Notes: generated by a model not told the origin, from the letters alone. A stretch of 64,000 bases of DNA from Lachnospiraceae bacterium (GCA_022794265.1 JAAWEK010000008.1:124001-188000); one strand, 5' to 3'; positions 44,706 through 53,389 are shown, numbered from the stretch's first letter. Program-made: numbers and translations.

Positions 44706-44852
44706 ATGAAAAAAAATACAAAAAAAAGTTTTACAACAGTAATTGAAAAGATTGCGTTTAAAATTGCAGCAGAAGATGCAAATTCAGCATGTCCATGTAT
44801 TTCATACCAGCCTAAATTGCCAAAGTCTGTGAAAAAACTGAGAAAATTTTAA
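44706..44852 (+). CDS. agrD: AgrD-type cyclic autoinducer precursor peptide
   Basis: Forty-eight residues from ATG 44706 (GAGAGG at 44691-44696). It has the three-part AgrD plan: an amphipathic N-terminal helix (TVIEKIAFKIAAEDAN), a short core with cysteines (SACPCISY, Cys29 and Cys31), and a charged C-terminal recognition tail (QPKLPKSVKKLRKF). AgrB cleaves before the tail and closes a thiolactone ring from a cysteine. Two cysteines make the ring size ambiguous. Its stop overlaps the agrB start (TAATG). Confidence 0.85.
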   Translation: MKKNTKKSFTTVIEKIAFKIAAEDANSACPCISYQPKLPKSVKKLRKF

Positions 44853-45418
44853 TGGAACATAATATGACAGATTTAGAAAAAAGAGAAATTATTGACTATG
44901 GATTATATCGTTTGAAAATAATTCTTATCAGCATTGTGACGACTTTATTGTTGGGCTGGATTCTGGAGATTTTTGTACAAAGCGTCTGTTTTTTGCTGGG
45001 GTTCCTGGCAATCAGGCGATATGCAGGAGGATACCATGCCAAAACACAAAAAATCTGCTTCCTGATTTCTTTTTTAGTATTATGTATCAGTTTTCTGATT
45101 TTTCGAAGCTTTGAGCAAAGGGATATGGGAATCGTATTTGTTGCAAATATATTATACAGTATTTTTATCTGGTATCTGGCCCCTGTGGATAATCCCAATA
45201 AGAGATTAGATTATGCCGAATCAGAGAAATATAGAATATGTGTAAGAAAAGTCCTGCTCATAGACAATCTTATCTTAGTAATGATGTATGAAATGAGACA
45301 AAGTAATATCTTTTTTGGTATTTCAATTTCTATATGGATTACTTGTATTGCAGTAGTTGCCGGCAGGATTGTTCACCAGGCTGACAGTACAATTCAATTG
45401 TCAGATGAATATCAGTAG
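44852..45418 (+). CDS. agrB: AgrB-type autoinducer-processing membrane peptidase
   Basis: A 188-residue polytopic membrane protein with about five or six helices. The catalytic region is FLAIRRYAGGYHAKTQKICF: His62 and Cys69 form the dyad that cleaves AgrD and makes the thiolactone. Length and motif are typical. Start ATG 44852 overlaps the agrD stop, so translation is coupled; ATG 44864 is an alternative. Acts in the cytoplasmic membrane. Confidence 0.92.
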   Translation: MEHNMTDLEKREIIDYGLYRLKIILISIVTTLLLGWILEIFVQSVCFLLGFLAIRRYAGGYHAKTQKICFLISFLVLCISFLIFRSFEQRDMGIVFVANILYSIFIWYLAPVDNPNKRLDYAESEKYRICVRKVLLIDNLILVMMYEMRQSNIFFGISISIWITCIAVVAGRIVHQADSTIQLSDEYQ

Positions 45419-45533
45419 TAACATGCCAGGTGCATGAAGCTATAAATAACAAAATAAGGGAGGGGGACAGAGCGTTACAAAACCGGTTTTTTTGTTTAGC
45501 ATAAATGCGTAAAATAAACAATGAAAGCCAAAA

Positions 45534-45560
45534 ACTGTTTGGTATCAGTACATAAACAGT
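45534..45560. promoter_or_regulatory. Inverted repeat upstream of the secreted-protein gene
   Basis: ACTGTTT (45534-45540) and AAACAGT (45554-45560) with a 13-bp spacer. Position (54 nt before the start codon) suits an operator; no clear -35/-10 pair was found with it. AAGGAG at 45599-45604 is the ribosome site. Confidence 0.35.
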
Positions 45561-45614
45561 ATTACCAGAAAAATGGTCAAAGGACCAAAAAATTATTTAA
45601 GGAGATGAATTATT

Positions 45615-46061
45615 ATGAAAAAAATTCAAAAAGTTGCATTAGCATTAGCTTCCAGCCTTATTATGGCATCAACTTCTGTGACAGCGTTTGCTACACCAAA
45701 TACGAAAGACACAGACCTTCCAACAGAATCTGTCAGCTATACTAAAAATGTCACGACAGGGGTCCGTGCTAAAACCAATACCACGCCTGTTTATATGAAT
45801 AACCAAAGTGGAATGACTTTATGGGTTTATGCAAACGGAGGAAGTAAACCTTCCAGCATTTCAGTAACATACAATACTGGTACAACAATAGGTACTTATG
45901 CAAAGGTTAAACCGGGCAAATATGTAATTCATACTACCATCTATGAGGATGGTTACCGGAAAGCATGGCTGAATATTTCCACTGGTGTAAACGGTGTTTC
46001 CGGTAAGTGCAAAGGTGTTTGGAGTCCGGATACTGCCGGCTCTTATCCGTCAGCAAACTAA
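45615..46061 (+). CDS. Small secreted protein of the agr locus
   Basis: A 148-residue pre-protein. The Sec signal (MKKIQKVALALASSLIMAST … AFA) is probably cut after residue 26. The mature 122 residues are beta-rich, with many Thr/Tyr/Asn/Gly and four Trp/aromatic clusters (GMTLWVYANGG, KPGKYVIHTTIYEDGYRKAW, CKGVWSPD), one cysteine and no anchor motif. The layout recalls small exported proteins called DUF2712 that sit beside ABC transporters, and bacteriocins of the lactococcin 972 type, but I could not confirm either. It is followed by a transporter set and preceded by agrDB. A secreted toxin, signal or surface protein is possible. Confidence 0.7.
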   Translation: MKKIQKVALALASSLIMASTSVTAFATPNTKDTDLPTESVSYTKNVTTGVRAKTNTTPVYMNNQSGMTLWVYANGGSKPSSISVTYNTGTTIGTYAKVKPGKYVIHTTIYEDGYRKAWLNISTGVNGVSGKCKGVWSPDTAGSYPSAN

Positions 46062-46155
46062 ACTGAAATAATTGAGAGGGTATAATTCACCAGATTATAC
46101 CCTTTCGATATAAATAGATGATAAATCATCGGTGCGGAATAGGGAGATTAAATCT

Positions 46156-47034
46156 ATGCTTTGGAATAATATAAAGATAGAATGTAAAAAGGCAGTGGGG
46201 ACAAGATTGTTTTTATTTGTGGTGTTAACAGGCTGTATCATTACAATGTTCAGTCTGGTGCCCTGTGTGCAGAGTTATAATCGGTATATCACTTCTTTAA
46301 AATATCTTTCGGAAAAAATTACTTATACCCGAAATCCAATGATGCCATCACAGACATTATTTAATTACTGGATTGGAAGCGAGGCAATTACGCCCGGCTC
46401 TACTAACTATTTTTTTCTTTTTCCAATTTTGGTAAGCCTTCCTTATGGCTGGTCCTACTGCATGGAACGGCGCAGCGGATATATTCAGAATGTTGTGGTA
46501 AGAACCGGAAAATGGCGTTATTATTTCTCAAAATATATTGCATTGTTTTTGTCCGGCGGTTTGGCAATGGTTATCCCTTTACTTTTTAATTTTCTGCTTA
46601 CGGCCATGTTTGTTCCGGCCATCACTCCGGACCCATATTTTATTACCAGTTATGGAATAATTTCATCTTCATTTCTGTCAGAGTTTTTTTATACCAGACC
46701 GTTTCTATATGTTTTTCTTTATTTAATGGTTGATTTTATATATTGCGGACTGATTGCCTGTCTGTGTGCTGCTTTTGCTGCGTTTGTAAAAAATCATGTT
46801 ATGGTTGTATTACTGCCGTTTATTGCTTTATTAGGGTTTCATTATTTTTGTTATTCATTTGTTTATACGTCCAGTGATGTAGTCTATACTGAATTATCCC
46901 CGATGAATTTCCTGCGGGCAGTGCCGGCCGGCTATGACACCAATGGTTTTGTTGTTTTTACGGGTGCAGTTTTCCTTCTGCTGTTTATTTTAATCTCAAC
47001 GGTTGTAAGGGAGGTAGCCAATGAAGTATATTAA
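46156..47034 (+). CDS. ABC-2-like membrane permease (first of two)
   Basis: A 292-residue membrane protein with six hydrophobic segments and a large extracytoplasmic loop between the first two (NRYITSLKYLSEKITYTRNP). This is the plan of ABC-2 type permeases in bacteriocin export/immunity transporters. ATG 46156 with GGGAG (46140-46144) is preferred to a GTG at 46132. It overlaps the second permease gene by 14 nt. With the second permease and the ATPase at 47901 it forms one exporter or immunity pump. Confidence 0.75.
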   Translation: MLWNNIKIECKKAVGTRLFLFVVLTGCIITMFSLVPCVQSYNRYITSLKYLSEKITYTRNPMMPSQTLFNYWIGSEAITPGSTNYFFLFPILVSLPYGWSYCMERRSGYIQNVVVRTGKWRYYFSKYIALFLSGGLAMVIPLLFNFLLTAMFVPAITPDPYFITSYGIISSSFLSEFFYTRPFLYVFLYLMVDFIYCGLIACLCAAFAAFVKNHVMVVLLPFIALLGFHYFCYSFVYTSSDVVYTELSPMNFLRAVPAGYDTNGFVVFTGAVFLLLFILISTVVREVANEVY

Positions 47035-47887
47035 AATGGTATGGTTTGATATACGAAGGGGAATCCTTCGTAATCCCATATTGTTTGTTGTTCCGGTAAT
47101 TGTTGCCTTTATTGCCTGCTGTGATTTAAATAATCGGATTGTAGCACAGAATGAATGGATTGCTTACGAATCAAATAGCTGTGAAACTCAGATAAAGGGA
47201 GGATTTGCAGACTACATGATGTACATTTATGGTGGTATGGATAAATATGTTCCCGAATCGGGTAATTATTTTATTTTTCCTATAAGGTGGATGGTTGTTT
47301 TTTTAATGATATCTTTTATTACGTTAAGTTACCCGTATAAAGATATGCAGGGATTTGGCCGGCAGATTTTAATCAGAACAAGGGGTCGGACAATATGGTG
47401 GCTGTCCAAGTGCATATGGAATATATTTAGTGTTCTGATATACCATAGCGTTATTTTTGGCATTGCAGCCTTATTTGGTATTGCTGTTGGAAGCGGTATC
47501 ACCGGTAAAATAAACAAAGACCTGCAATATGAAGTGTTTCAGATAGCCGGAGATTCCCTTTTATCTGATGATATGTCATGGCCATTTGTTATAATTCTTC
47601 TTCCGGTTCTGATTTCACTGAGTATCAATTTGCTGCAAATGACGTTATCTTTGTTTATTAAACCGATATTCAGCTTTTTAATTGCAGCATTTTTAATGAT
47701 ATCTTCCGCATATTTTACATCACCCTATTTGATTGGAAATTATGCAATGTCTATGCGGTATGATATGGTTATTGAAGATGGTGTCTCTGTCACTGCCGGT
47801 CTGGTTGTTGCGTTCGTGTTAATGATTTTGTCTGTTGGCACAGGTATGATTCGGTTCCGAAGATATGACATTTGTAACGAAGATTAG
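47021..47887 (+). CDS. ABC-2-like membrane permease (second of two)
   Basis: A 288-residue membrane protein with about six helices and, like its neighbour, a long loop after the first helix (EWIAYESNSCETQIKGGFAD). The two differ enough to be a heterodimer. GGGAGG at 47008-47013 supports ATG 47021. It ends 13 nt before the ATPase start, with GGAGGGAG between. No similarity to a named exporter could be fixed from sequence alone. Confidence 0.75.
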   Translation: MKYIKMVWFDIRRGILRNPILFVVPVIVAFIACCDLNNRIVAQNEWIAYESNSCETQIKGGFADYMMYIYGGMDKYVPESGNYFIFPIRWMVVFLMISFITLSYPYKDMQGFGRQILIRTRGRTIWWLSKCIWNIFSVLIYHSVIFGIAALFGIAVGSGITGKINKDLQYEVFQIAGDSLLSDDMSWPFVIILLPVLISLSINLLQMTLSLFIKPIFSFLIAAFLMISSAYFTSPYLIGNYAMSMRYDMVIEDGVSVTAGLVVAFVLMILSVGTGMIRFRRYDICNED

Positions 47888-47900
47888 GAGGGAGTTTTTC

Positions 47901-48557
47901 ATGATAAATATAGAAATAAAAAATGTTACAAAAATTATACATAGACAGACAGTCATTCAGAATGTATCAGCTTCCATGCAATCCGGTAAGATATATGGTT
48001 TTCAGGGGGTAAATGGTTCAGGGAAAACTATGCTGATGCGGTTGGTTTCCGGATTGATTCGTCCGACCCGGGGAAGTATAAAAATCAATGGAAAGGTTTT
48101 GGGCAGGGATATCACGTTTCCGGAAAGTATTGGTCTGTTTTTGGAAAAACCTGCATTTTTAGGCGCCTATTCAGGTTTTCAAAATTTGAAAATGCTTGCT
48201 TCTATCCAAAATAAAATTGATGATACTAAAATTCGTGATACCCTTTCCGCTGTCGGATTGAATACTGATGATAGGAAAAAATACCGTAAATATTCTTTAG
48301 GTATGAAACAGCGTCTGGGCATTGCGGCTGCTATTGTTGAGGAACCGGAACTTATTATTTTGGATGAACCCACCAACTCTCTGGATACCGATGGAATAGA
48401 TTTGGTGAAAACAATCCTTCTTTCACAAAGAGAACGGGGAGCATTAGTCATTATTTCCTGTCATGACCTTTCTGTATTGCAAAAGATGTCGGATGAAATT
48501 TTATTGCTGGAATCCGGTAGGATTGCCAAACATTTGATGGCGCCTGATTTTAACTGA
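47901..48557 (+). CDS. ABC transporter ATP-binding protein
   Basis: A 218-residue ATPase from ATG 47901 (AGGAGGGAG at 47887-47895). Walker A is GVNGSGKT (36-43), the signature SLGMKQR (132-138) instead of LSGGQ, Walker B LIILDEP (151-157) and the H-loop His188. The SLGMKQR variant is typical of ATPases for ABC-2 exporters of bacteriocins and drugs (BcrA/LanF type). It energises the two permeases upstream. Confidence 0.93.
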   Translation: MINIEIKNVTKIIHRQTVIQNVSASMQSGKIYGFQGVNGSGKTMLMRLVSGLIRPTRGSIKINGKVLGRDITFPESIGLFLEKPAFLGAYSGFQNLKMLASIQNKIDDTKIRDTLSAVGLNTDDRKKYRKYSLGMKQRLGIAAAIVEEPELIILDEPTNSLDTDGIDLVKTILLSQRERGALVIISCHDLSVLQKMSDEILLLESGRIAKHLMAPDFN

Positions 48558-48578
48558 TGGATGGTGAAAGGAGAGATA

Positions 48579-49163
48579 ATGAAAAAAATATTATATTTTT
48601 CACTGATAGTTGTTTTGACATTTGCCTGGGGCATAAGATTTTATTTGGTGAATCGTGAGATTGACCTTCCGGTTGCTCTGGTGTTTCAAAAAGGAGAAGA
48701 AGTTCCAATTGAAAAAGATTTTTTTATCAATTCAGATGAGGGGATGGACGGTTATAATGTTACTGTTTTGGATGCAGAGTTAGTTTCTGTGGAAAACTTT
48801 TTACAAAGTTATAATGCAGTCGAAGAGGCTGAAAACATTGGAAGTTTTACGGATTATATATATATGGTCAGGGTTTCCTTTGGTAATCAGAACAATCCTT
48901 TTATTAATGAGAAAGGAATTGATTTACAGGTTTATTACTTGAAAGGAACGGATTATGTACTAAGTCTGGAAGATACCTGCTACCGGATTGCCAATCCTGA
49001 TATGCCGGGGACATCATTTTCCCTTAGGCAGGGAACTGATATGGAACTGATATTACCGTTCAGTGTTATGTCTTCTCAAACCAGCCGGAAACATGTACTG
49101 GATGACACGCCGAAACTGCAGATATCTTTATACCCTCATCAGAAATTAATTAAATTATATTAA
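48579..49163 (+). CDS. Membrane-anchored accessory protein (DUF5028-like)
   Basis: About 194 residues from ATG 48579 (AAAGGAGAG at 48566-48574). One N-terminal helix (ILYFSLIVVLTFAWGIRFYL) anchors a beta-rich extracellular domain that opens VNREIDLPVALVFQKGEEVP. It resembles, from memory, DUF5028 proteins, which accompany similar ABC exporters in Firmicutes. No lipobox. Likely an accessory or immunity-type partner of the transporter. It ends the plus-strand operon; a large hairpin separates it from the convergent kinase gene. Confidence 0.65.
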   Translation: MKKILYFSLIVVLTFAWGIRFYLVNREIDLPVALVFQKGEEVPIEKDFFINSDEGMDGYNVTVLDAELVSVENFLQSYNAVEEAENIGSFTDYIYMVRVSFGNQNNPFINEKGIDLQVYYLKGTDYVLSLEDTCYRIANPDMPGTSFSLRQGTDMELILPFSVMSSQTSRKHVLDDTPKLQISLYPHQKLIKLY

Positions 49164-49200
49164 TAAGACTGCAGGGAAGGCTGAAAATAGAACATAATTA

Positions 49201-49253
49201 TTAGGTGAAAGCGAAACTTCCGATCGGTGACTATGAGTTTCGCAATCACCTAA
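49201..49253. terminator. Long hairpin between convergent agr genes
   Basis: TTAGGTGA (49201-49208) pairs with TCACCTAA (49246-49253); after an AA/AA internal loop GCGAAACT (49211-49218) pairs with AGTTTCGC (49236-49243). CATAATTA outside the stem recurs on both sides. No clean T-run, so it may be a bidirectional terminator or a structured RNA element. Confidence 0.6.
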
Positions 49254-49259
49254 ACATAA

Positions 49260-50543
49260 TTATGTGAGAAGGGCGCTTTCCTGCGAACCCGTATATAACA
49301 TAATTTTTATATCAAAAATATTATTTTTATCAGATATTTCTATATTTCCGTTATACTTTTTAACAACCCTTTTCACATTCTGCAATCCTATGCCATGTTT
49401 GGCTTTGTTCTTCTTTGTAGTTAAATAGATTTCGTCTCTTTTTTTCAGTGTTCCTTCGTAACTGTTTTGAATATTTATAAATAACATTCCTTTATCATAA
49501 TGAACAAAAACCGATAGCCACTTACGACTGGAACAAACGGCTGCCAGTATTGCGTTTTCCAATAAATTTCCAAAAATAACATTCAAATCAAAAGAAAGAA
49601 TGTTGATATCTTTTGGTATACTGATTTTATATTCTATTTCCTTCAAAGATTCCTGTGCTTTATATAACATATAATTTAATATGCTGTCAATCTCCATGTT
49701 TCCACTGCAGGAAAATTCCTTGTTATTTTCCATAAACATCTGCATATTTTGTATGTATTCAGCAATTTCCTGTTTACTTTGCCTGCCGGTTGCCATAATT
49801 AGTAATTCATTCAGGTGATGTTTCATATCATGATGTAAGGAACTTATTTTCTTTTCCGATTGCATTAATACATCCACTTGATTAGCATAACAGGCAATTT
49901 TTCTCTCATATAAAGAATTTTTTTCTAATTTTATATATGTATCCAACAACGCATTATATAAATAAAATATCAGCATATTAATGAATAAAATTCCCGCACT
50001 GACTTGTATCAGGATTATTTGATTATTGAGATTGTTCATCAATAAGCAAAACAGCATAACTATGCTTATTACAGGTATTAAAATTAAAATATTCCAATGA
50101 GGCGGTGTAAAATCTACCCCTCTTTTTTTGAGTATGAACTTTTCTATAATGAATTCACAAATATTAATTATCAGAACAGTTATATATGCCGCTATTTTAT
50201 TATAATCGCCTCCCACTATGTAATTAGAAAAAGAGTAAATTGAAATAATGTCACATGCCATATTGATTCCATATATCAGAATGGAAACTAATATTTTTTT
50301 AATTTGTTCTCCTTCGTATATTATTTGTGCAATCAGATAAATCATCAGCAGATTAATTGCTATATTGGCCGGCGGAAAATGAAAAGACAAATAAACCACT
50401 GTTGTTATAAAATAAAAAAGAAAATAAATGAAATTTTCTTTTCCATTATTTTCTTTTTCTTTGGTAAAAAAAATAGATATAAATTTTTTTATGATTAAAG
50501 TTCTAAACAAATTTGTGATTAACGCAGTTATAACATCCGACAT
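49260..50543 (-). CDS. agrC: AgrC-type sensor histidine kinase
   Basis: A 427-residue kinase. About six transmembrane helices occupy residues 1-200, the domain that senses the cyclic peptide. A helical linker leads to SSLHHDMKHHLNEL with His238 as phosphoacceptor, then the N-box FGNLLENAILAA and the G-box GIGLQNVKRVVKKYNG of GHKL kinases. It lacks a classical HisKA domain, as is normal for AgrC. The start ATG 50543 follows the regulator stop by 1 nt, so the two are co-transcribed. Confidence 0.9.
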   Translation of the reverse strand: MSDVITALITNLFRTLIIKKFISIFFTKEKENNGKENFIYFLFYFITTVVYLSFHFPPANIAINLLMIYLIAQIIYEGEQIKKILVSILIYGINMACDIISIYSFSNYIVGGDYNKIAAYITVLIINICEFIIEKFILKKRGVDFTPPHWNILILIPVISIVMLFCLLMNNLNNQIILIQVSAGILFINMLIFYLYNALLDTYIKLEKNSLYERKIACYANQVDVLMQSEKKISSLHHDMKHHLNELLIMATGRQSKQEIAEYIQNMQMFMENNKEFSCSGNMEIDSILNYMLYKAQESLKEIEYKISIPKDINILSFDLNVIFGNLLENAILAAVCSSRKWLSVFVHYDKGMLFINIQNSYEGTLKKRDEIYLTTKKNKAKHGIGLQNVKRVVKKYNGNIEISDKNNIFDIKIMLYTGSQESALLT

Positions 50544-50544
50544 A

Positions 50545-51270
50545 TTATTTTAGTTTCTCCCATTCACGTTGTATCATCTGATTTTTTACTGTTTTTCTGT
50601 AAGGCAGGCTTATACTCAATAATGCTCCATTTTGCATTTTCATCCATTCATAGGAACACTTAGCCACAAAATCCAGGTTAACCAAATAAGACTGATGTAT
50701 CATACAGAAATTGTGTGGCACAATATTCGCAATTTCTTTTAACTTCCCGTTAAACTGCATTTCTTCATTACTAAAAACAATATTTATTTTTTTGTTCTGG
50801 CTGTAAAAATATAGAATATCCTTAAAACAAACTTTGGAATAGCCGCCCTGTGCTTTTGAATAGTATTCAAAAAACTGATTTTTCTTTTCATAAATTCTTA
50901 CACACCGGTTCATTACATCATCTATCATTTTTTGATTTAAGGGTTTGATTAGGAAATCAAAGGGCTGAATACGAAACAGACTCATTGCATAATTACTCTT
51001 TGAAGAAATATAAATAATCAAAGTTTCTAGGTTCTCCAATTCTTCTCTTATAAAACTACCGATTTTAATTCCGTCTGTACTTATTAATTCGATATCCAGA
51101 AAAAGTATATCCAATGTAGTTTCTTTTTTCAAAAAAGTACAAAGGCTTTCTCCGGTATACCAAATACTTACTTCAATATTTATACTTTGTTTTTTGCTAA
51201 AAGCATAAAGCATATTTTCCAATTCCCCACAGGTTCCTTTTTCATCATCACAAATTCCAATATAAAACAC
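50545..51270 (-). CDS. agrA: AgrA-type response regulator with LytTR domain
   Basis: About 241 residues from GTG 51270, which has GGGAGG 7 nt upstream; ATG 51285 lies before that ribosome site and is less likely. Receiver domain with acidic pair in CDDE, phospho-Asp59 in LFLDIELI, and KP near residue 109. The C-terminal LytTR domain includes YFYSQNKKINIVF and HQSYLVNLDFVAKC. It should bind 9-bp direct repeats such as 44601-44630. Preceded by its own promoter at 51328-51300. Confidence 0.92.
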   Translation of the reverse strand: MFYIGICDDEKGTCGELENMLYAFSKKQSINIEVSIWYTGESLCTFLKKETTLDILFLDIELISTDGIKIGSFIREELENLETLIIYISSKSNYAMSLFRIQPFDFLIKPLNQKMIDDVMNRCVRIYEKKNQFFEYYSKAQGGYSKVCFKDILYFYSQNKKINIVFSNEEMQFNGKLKEIANIVPHNFCMIHQSYLVNLDFVAKCSYEWMKMQNGALLSISLPYRKTVKNQMIQREWEKLK

Positions 51271-51299
51271 ATTATAACCTCCCATATTTTTTGTTCTAT

Positions 51300-51328
51300 A
51301 TTTTACCGCTTTTTTTCTGATTTTTCAA
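51300..51328 (-). promoter_or_regulatory. Promoter for agrA-agrC
   Basis: On the minus strand TTGAAA (51328-51323), 17-bp spacer, TAAAAT (51305-51300). Confidence 0.6.
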
Positions 51329-51349
51329 TTGCACATTAGGGGTTGGTTT

Positions 51350-51520
51350 TATATCAGATTGTTATTGATAAAGTATGGCATGAACTGGCCTTCGGTTTGG
51401 AAAGTCTGGGAAATGATGCGCCTGCCATACGGCGCCATGTAGCGGAACCGGCGTACTTTTTCGGGATACAGAACTGGTTTTACAAGAATGTGACGGAACT
51501 TTCAGGTGGACCGAATTAAA
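51350..51520 (+). other. Unassigned gene fragment between agrA and the CBM26 gene
   Basis: In one frame the segment reads KVWHELAFGLESLGNDAPAI and then AYFFGIQNWFYKNVTELSGG to a stop at 51517. It looks protein-coding but has no start or ribosome site, and I cannot name the family. Probably the tail of a deleted gene. The rest of the 349-nt gap holds the two promoters. Confidence 0.35.
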
Positions 51521-51571
51521 GTGAAGTATGGATTGGCGGAGTAATTTGATGAAAAAAGAAAGTATATGCAG

Positions 51572-51601
51572 TTGACAGATATTGTAAAAAAATAATATAA
51601 T
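51572..51601 (+). promoter_or_regulatory. Promoter for the CBM26/BspA gene
   Basis: TTGACA (51572-51577), 18-bp spacer, TATAAT (51596-51601), 33 nt before the start codon; AAGGAGG at 51619-51625. Near consensus, so no activator is needed. Confidence 0.75.
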
Positions 51602-51634
51602 AACACAAAAATAACAAATAAGGAGGAACAAACT

Positions 51635-53353
51635 ATGAGGAAAAACAGAAGGATTTTTGCCGTTTTTTTATCATTTATGCTGGCAATCGGAATGTTTGCA
51701 GGCATTGGATTTGAAACTGAGGCAATAGCATCAACAGGGGTTACTACCATATACTTTGATAATTCCGTTTGCGGATGGTCGGAAGTATATGCCTATGTAT
51801 GGGGGGAGGATATCAGTGCAGCTCTGATTTCAGGAACGAAGTCGGCAGATACATATGAATTTCATATTCCTGGGCAGTATACAAAAATATTATTTAAAAA
51901 TACATCAGGAATCAATAACTGGGACAAACAGACCGCTGATACGGATATGCCGGCTACATCGGGATATATATTTATTCCTGACAGTGCCCAGAATCAGACG
52001 GGAGGAAGCTGGAGGCTACACTCTGGTGATGTGGAGAAGCCGGCAACGGTAACAAAATATTTTAATAATTCCAGAACCGGATGGTCGGAAGTATATGCCT
52101 ATGTATGGGGAACCGATACCGGTGCGGAAGTGATAGCAGGAATAAAGGTATCCGAAACCATATACAGGTTTCATATTCCGGTGCGTTACACAAAAATATT
52201 ATTTAAAAATACTCCGGGTATGAACAGCTGGGACAAACAGACAGCGGATACATATATTTTGGCAGAAATGCAGAATTGTTACATGCCAAACAGCGGGGAT
52301 AACAAAACCGATGGATACTGGTATGTATATTCAGATGATTCGGAAGAACTGGCGGATAACTGGGATTATGATATAAGCGGAAATACCATCAGCCTGAATG
52401 ATTATATTGGAACGGATACGGAAGTAACGGTTAAAGACTATTATTATATCAACGATGTAAAGTATAAAACAAAGTTTCCTTATTCTGGAGGTTACAGGGG
52501 TCCGTTTATCGGAAACCAGGACATTACAAAGGTAACTTTTAACGGTACCGGGATGTTGACCGATGATTCTGTACCATATTTATTTTATCAATGCCGGTCA
52601 TTAACAACAGTGGTGGGATTCGGCGGAAACTTCACGAATATGAATAATACATTCCGGTATTGTTCCGTGCTGGATTGCCCGATTACGATTCCTGCCAGTG
52701 TGACTTCGGCAGAGTTTGCATTTTATGAATGTTACAAACTGTCCACAATGCCTGTGCTTCCAAGGGATTCTCAATTGCGGACAGCAAACAGTATGTTTTA
52801 TTTTTGTCTGGAACTGCAGGCGGATTCAATATTCATGCCGAAGAATCTGACCAGTATGAATTCTATGTTTTATTATTGCAAAAAGCTGGATGCAGATAAT
52901 ATCATTATTCCAGACAGTGTGACAGAGGCAGCATATGCATTCGGTACTTGTGAAAGCCTGAGAGTATTACCTGTTATCAGAAAATCTTCCAGACTGAAAA
53001 ATACTACGGGAATGTTTAGCGGATGTATTAAAGCCTCTACAGGAAATCTGTATTTACCGGAAACGGTTACAGAAGCCTCTTATATGTTTAACAATTGCTC
53101 TATGCTGGGACATTACTCCGGTACCGGATTTTATTTACATTCATATATAGATGCCACATCAGCGGTTATGACGAATATATTTAATAAAGTAGGCTATTTT
53201 GTCCATACAGGGGCAGAAGGGGCATATGGATATGAAGACTGCATCGTTTATGTGGAAAACGCTTCTTCAACTACTGATGCACAATACACGGCTATGGCGG
53301 CATATGTTAACCCTTCTTATATGACCATTCGGCTGGGTACCGAAAGAAACTGA
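51635..53353 (+). CDS. Secreted protein with two CBM26-like modules and BspA-like repeats
   Basis: A 572-residue exported protein: Sec signal of about 33 residues, then two tandem copies of a starch-binding-like module (IYFDNSVCGWSEVYAYVWGE … YTKILFKN … WDKQTAD, and a second starting YFNNSRTGWSEVYAYVWG), at about 37-130 and 140-230. The Trp-rich pattern matches CBM26, which binds starch in amylases. Residues about 290-500 are irregular BspA/LRR_5-like repeats (MFYYCKKLDADNIIIPDSVT and similar, roughly 23 residues each). No glycosidase domain, sortase signal or S-layer motif. An adhesin or starch-associated surface factor is a reasonable inference. Confidence 0.8.
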   Translation: MRKNRRIFAVFLSFMLAIGMFAGIGFETEAIASTGVTTIYFDNSVCGWSEVYAYVWGEDISAALISGTKSADTYEFHIPGQYTKILFKNTSGINNWDKQTADTDMPATSGYIFIPDSAQNQTGGSWRLHSGDVEKPATVTKYFNNSRTGWSEVYAYVWGTDTGAEVIAGIKVSETIYRFHIPVRYTKILFKNTPGMNSWDKQTADTYILAEMQNCYMPNSGDNKTDGYWYVYSDDSEELADNWDYDISGNTISLNDYIGTDTEVTVKDYYYINDVKYKTKFPYSGGYRGPFIGNQDITKVTFNGTGMLTDDSVPYLFYQCRSLTTVVGFGGNFTNMNNTFRYCSVLDCPITIPASVTSAEFAFYECYKLSTMPVLPRDSQLRTANSMFYFCLELQADSIFMPKNLTSMNSMFYYCKKLDADNIIIPDSVTEAAYAFGTCESLRVLPVIRKSSRLKNTTGMFSGCIKASTGNLYLPETVTEASYMFNNCSMLGHYSGTGFYLHSYIDATSAVMTNIFNKVGYFVHTGAEGAYGYEDCIVYVENASSTTDAQYTAMAAYVNPSYMTIRLGTERN

Positions 53354-53389
53354 AAGAATTCTAAAGAACAGAGATTTGATAAAAGATAT

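Noticed and set aside
45480-45491. AAAACCGGTTTT palindrome after agrB
   Set aside because: Loopless 12-bp palindrome of simple composition; no clear role, and not a good terminator stem.
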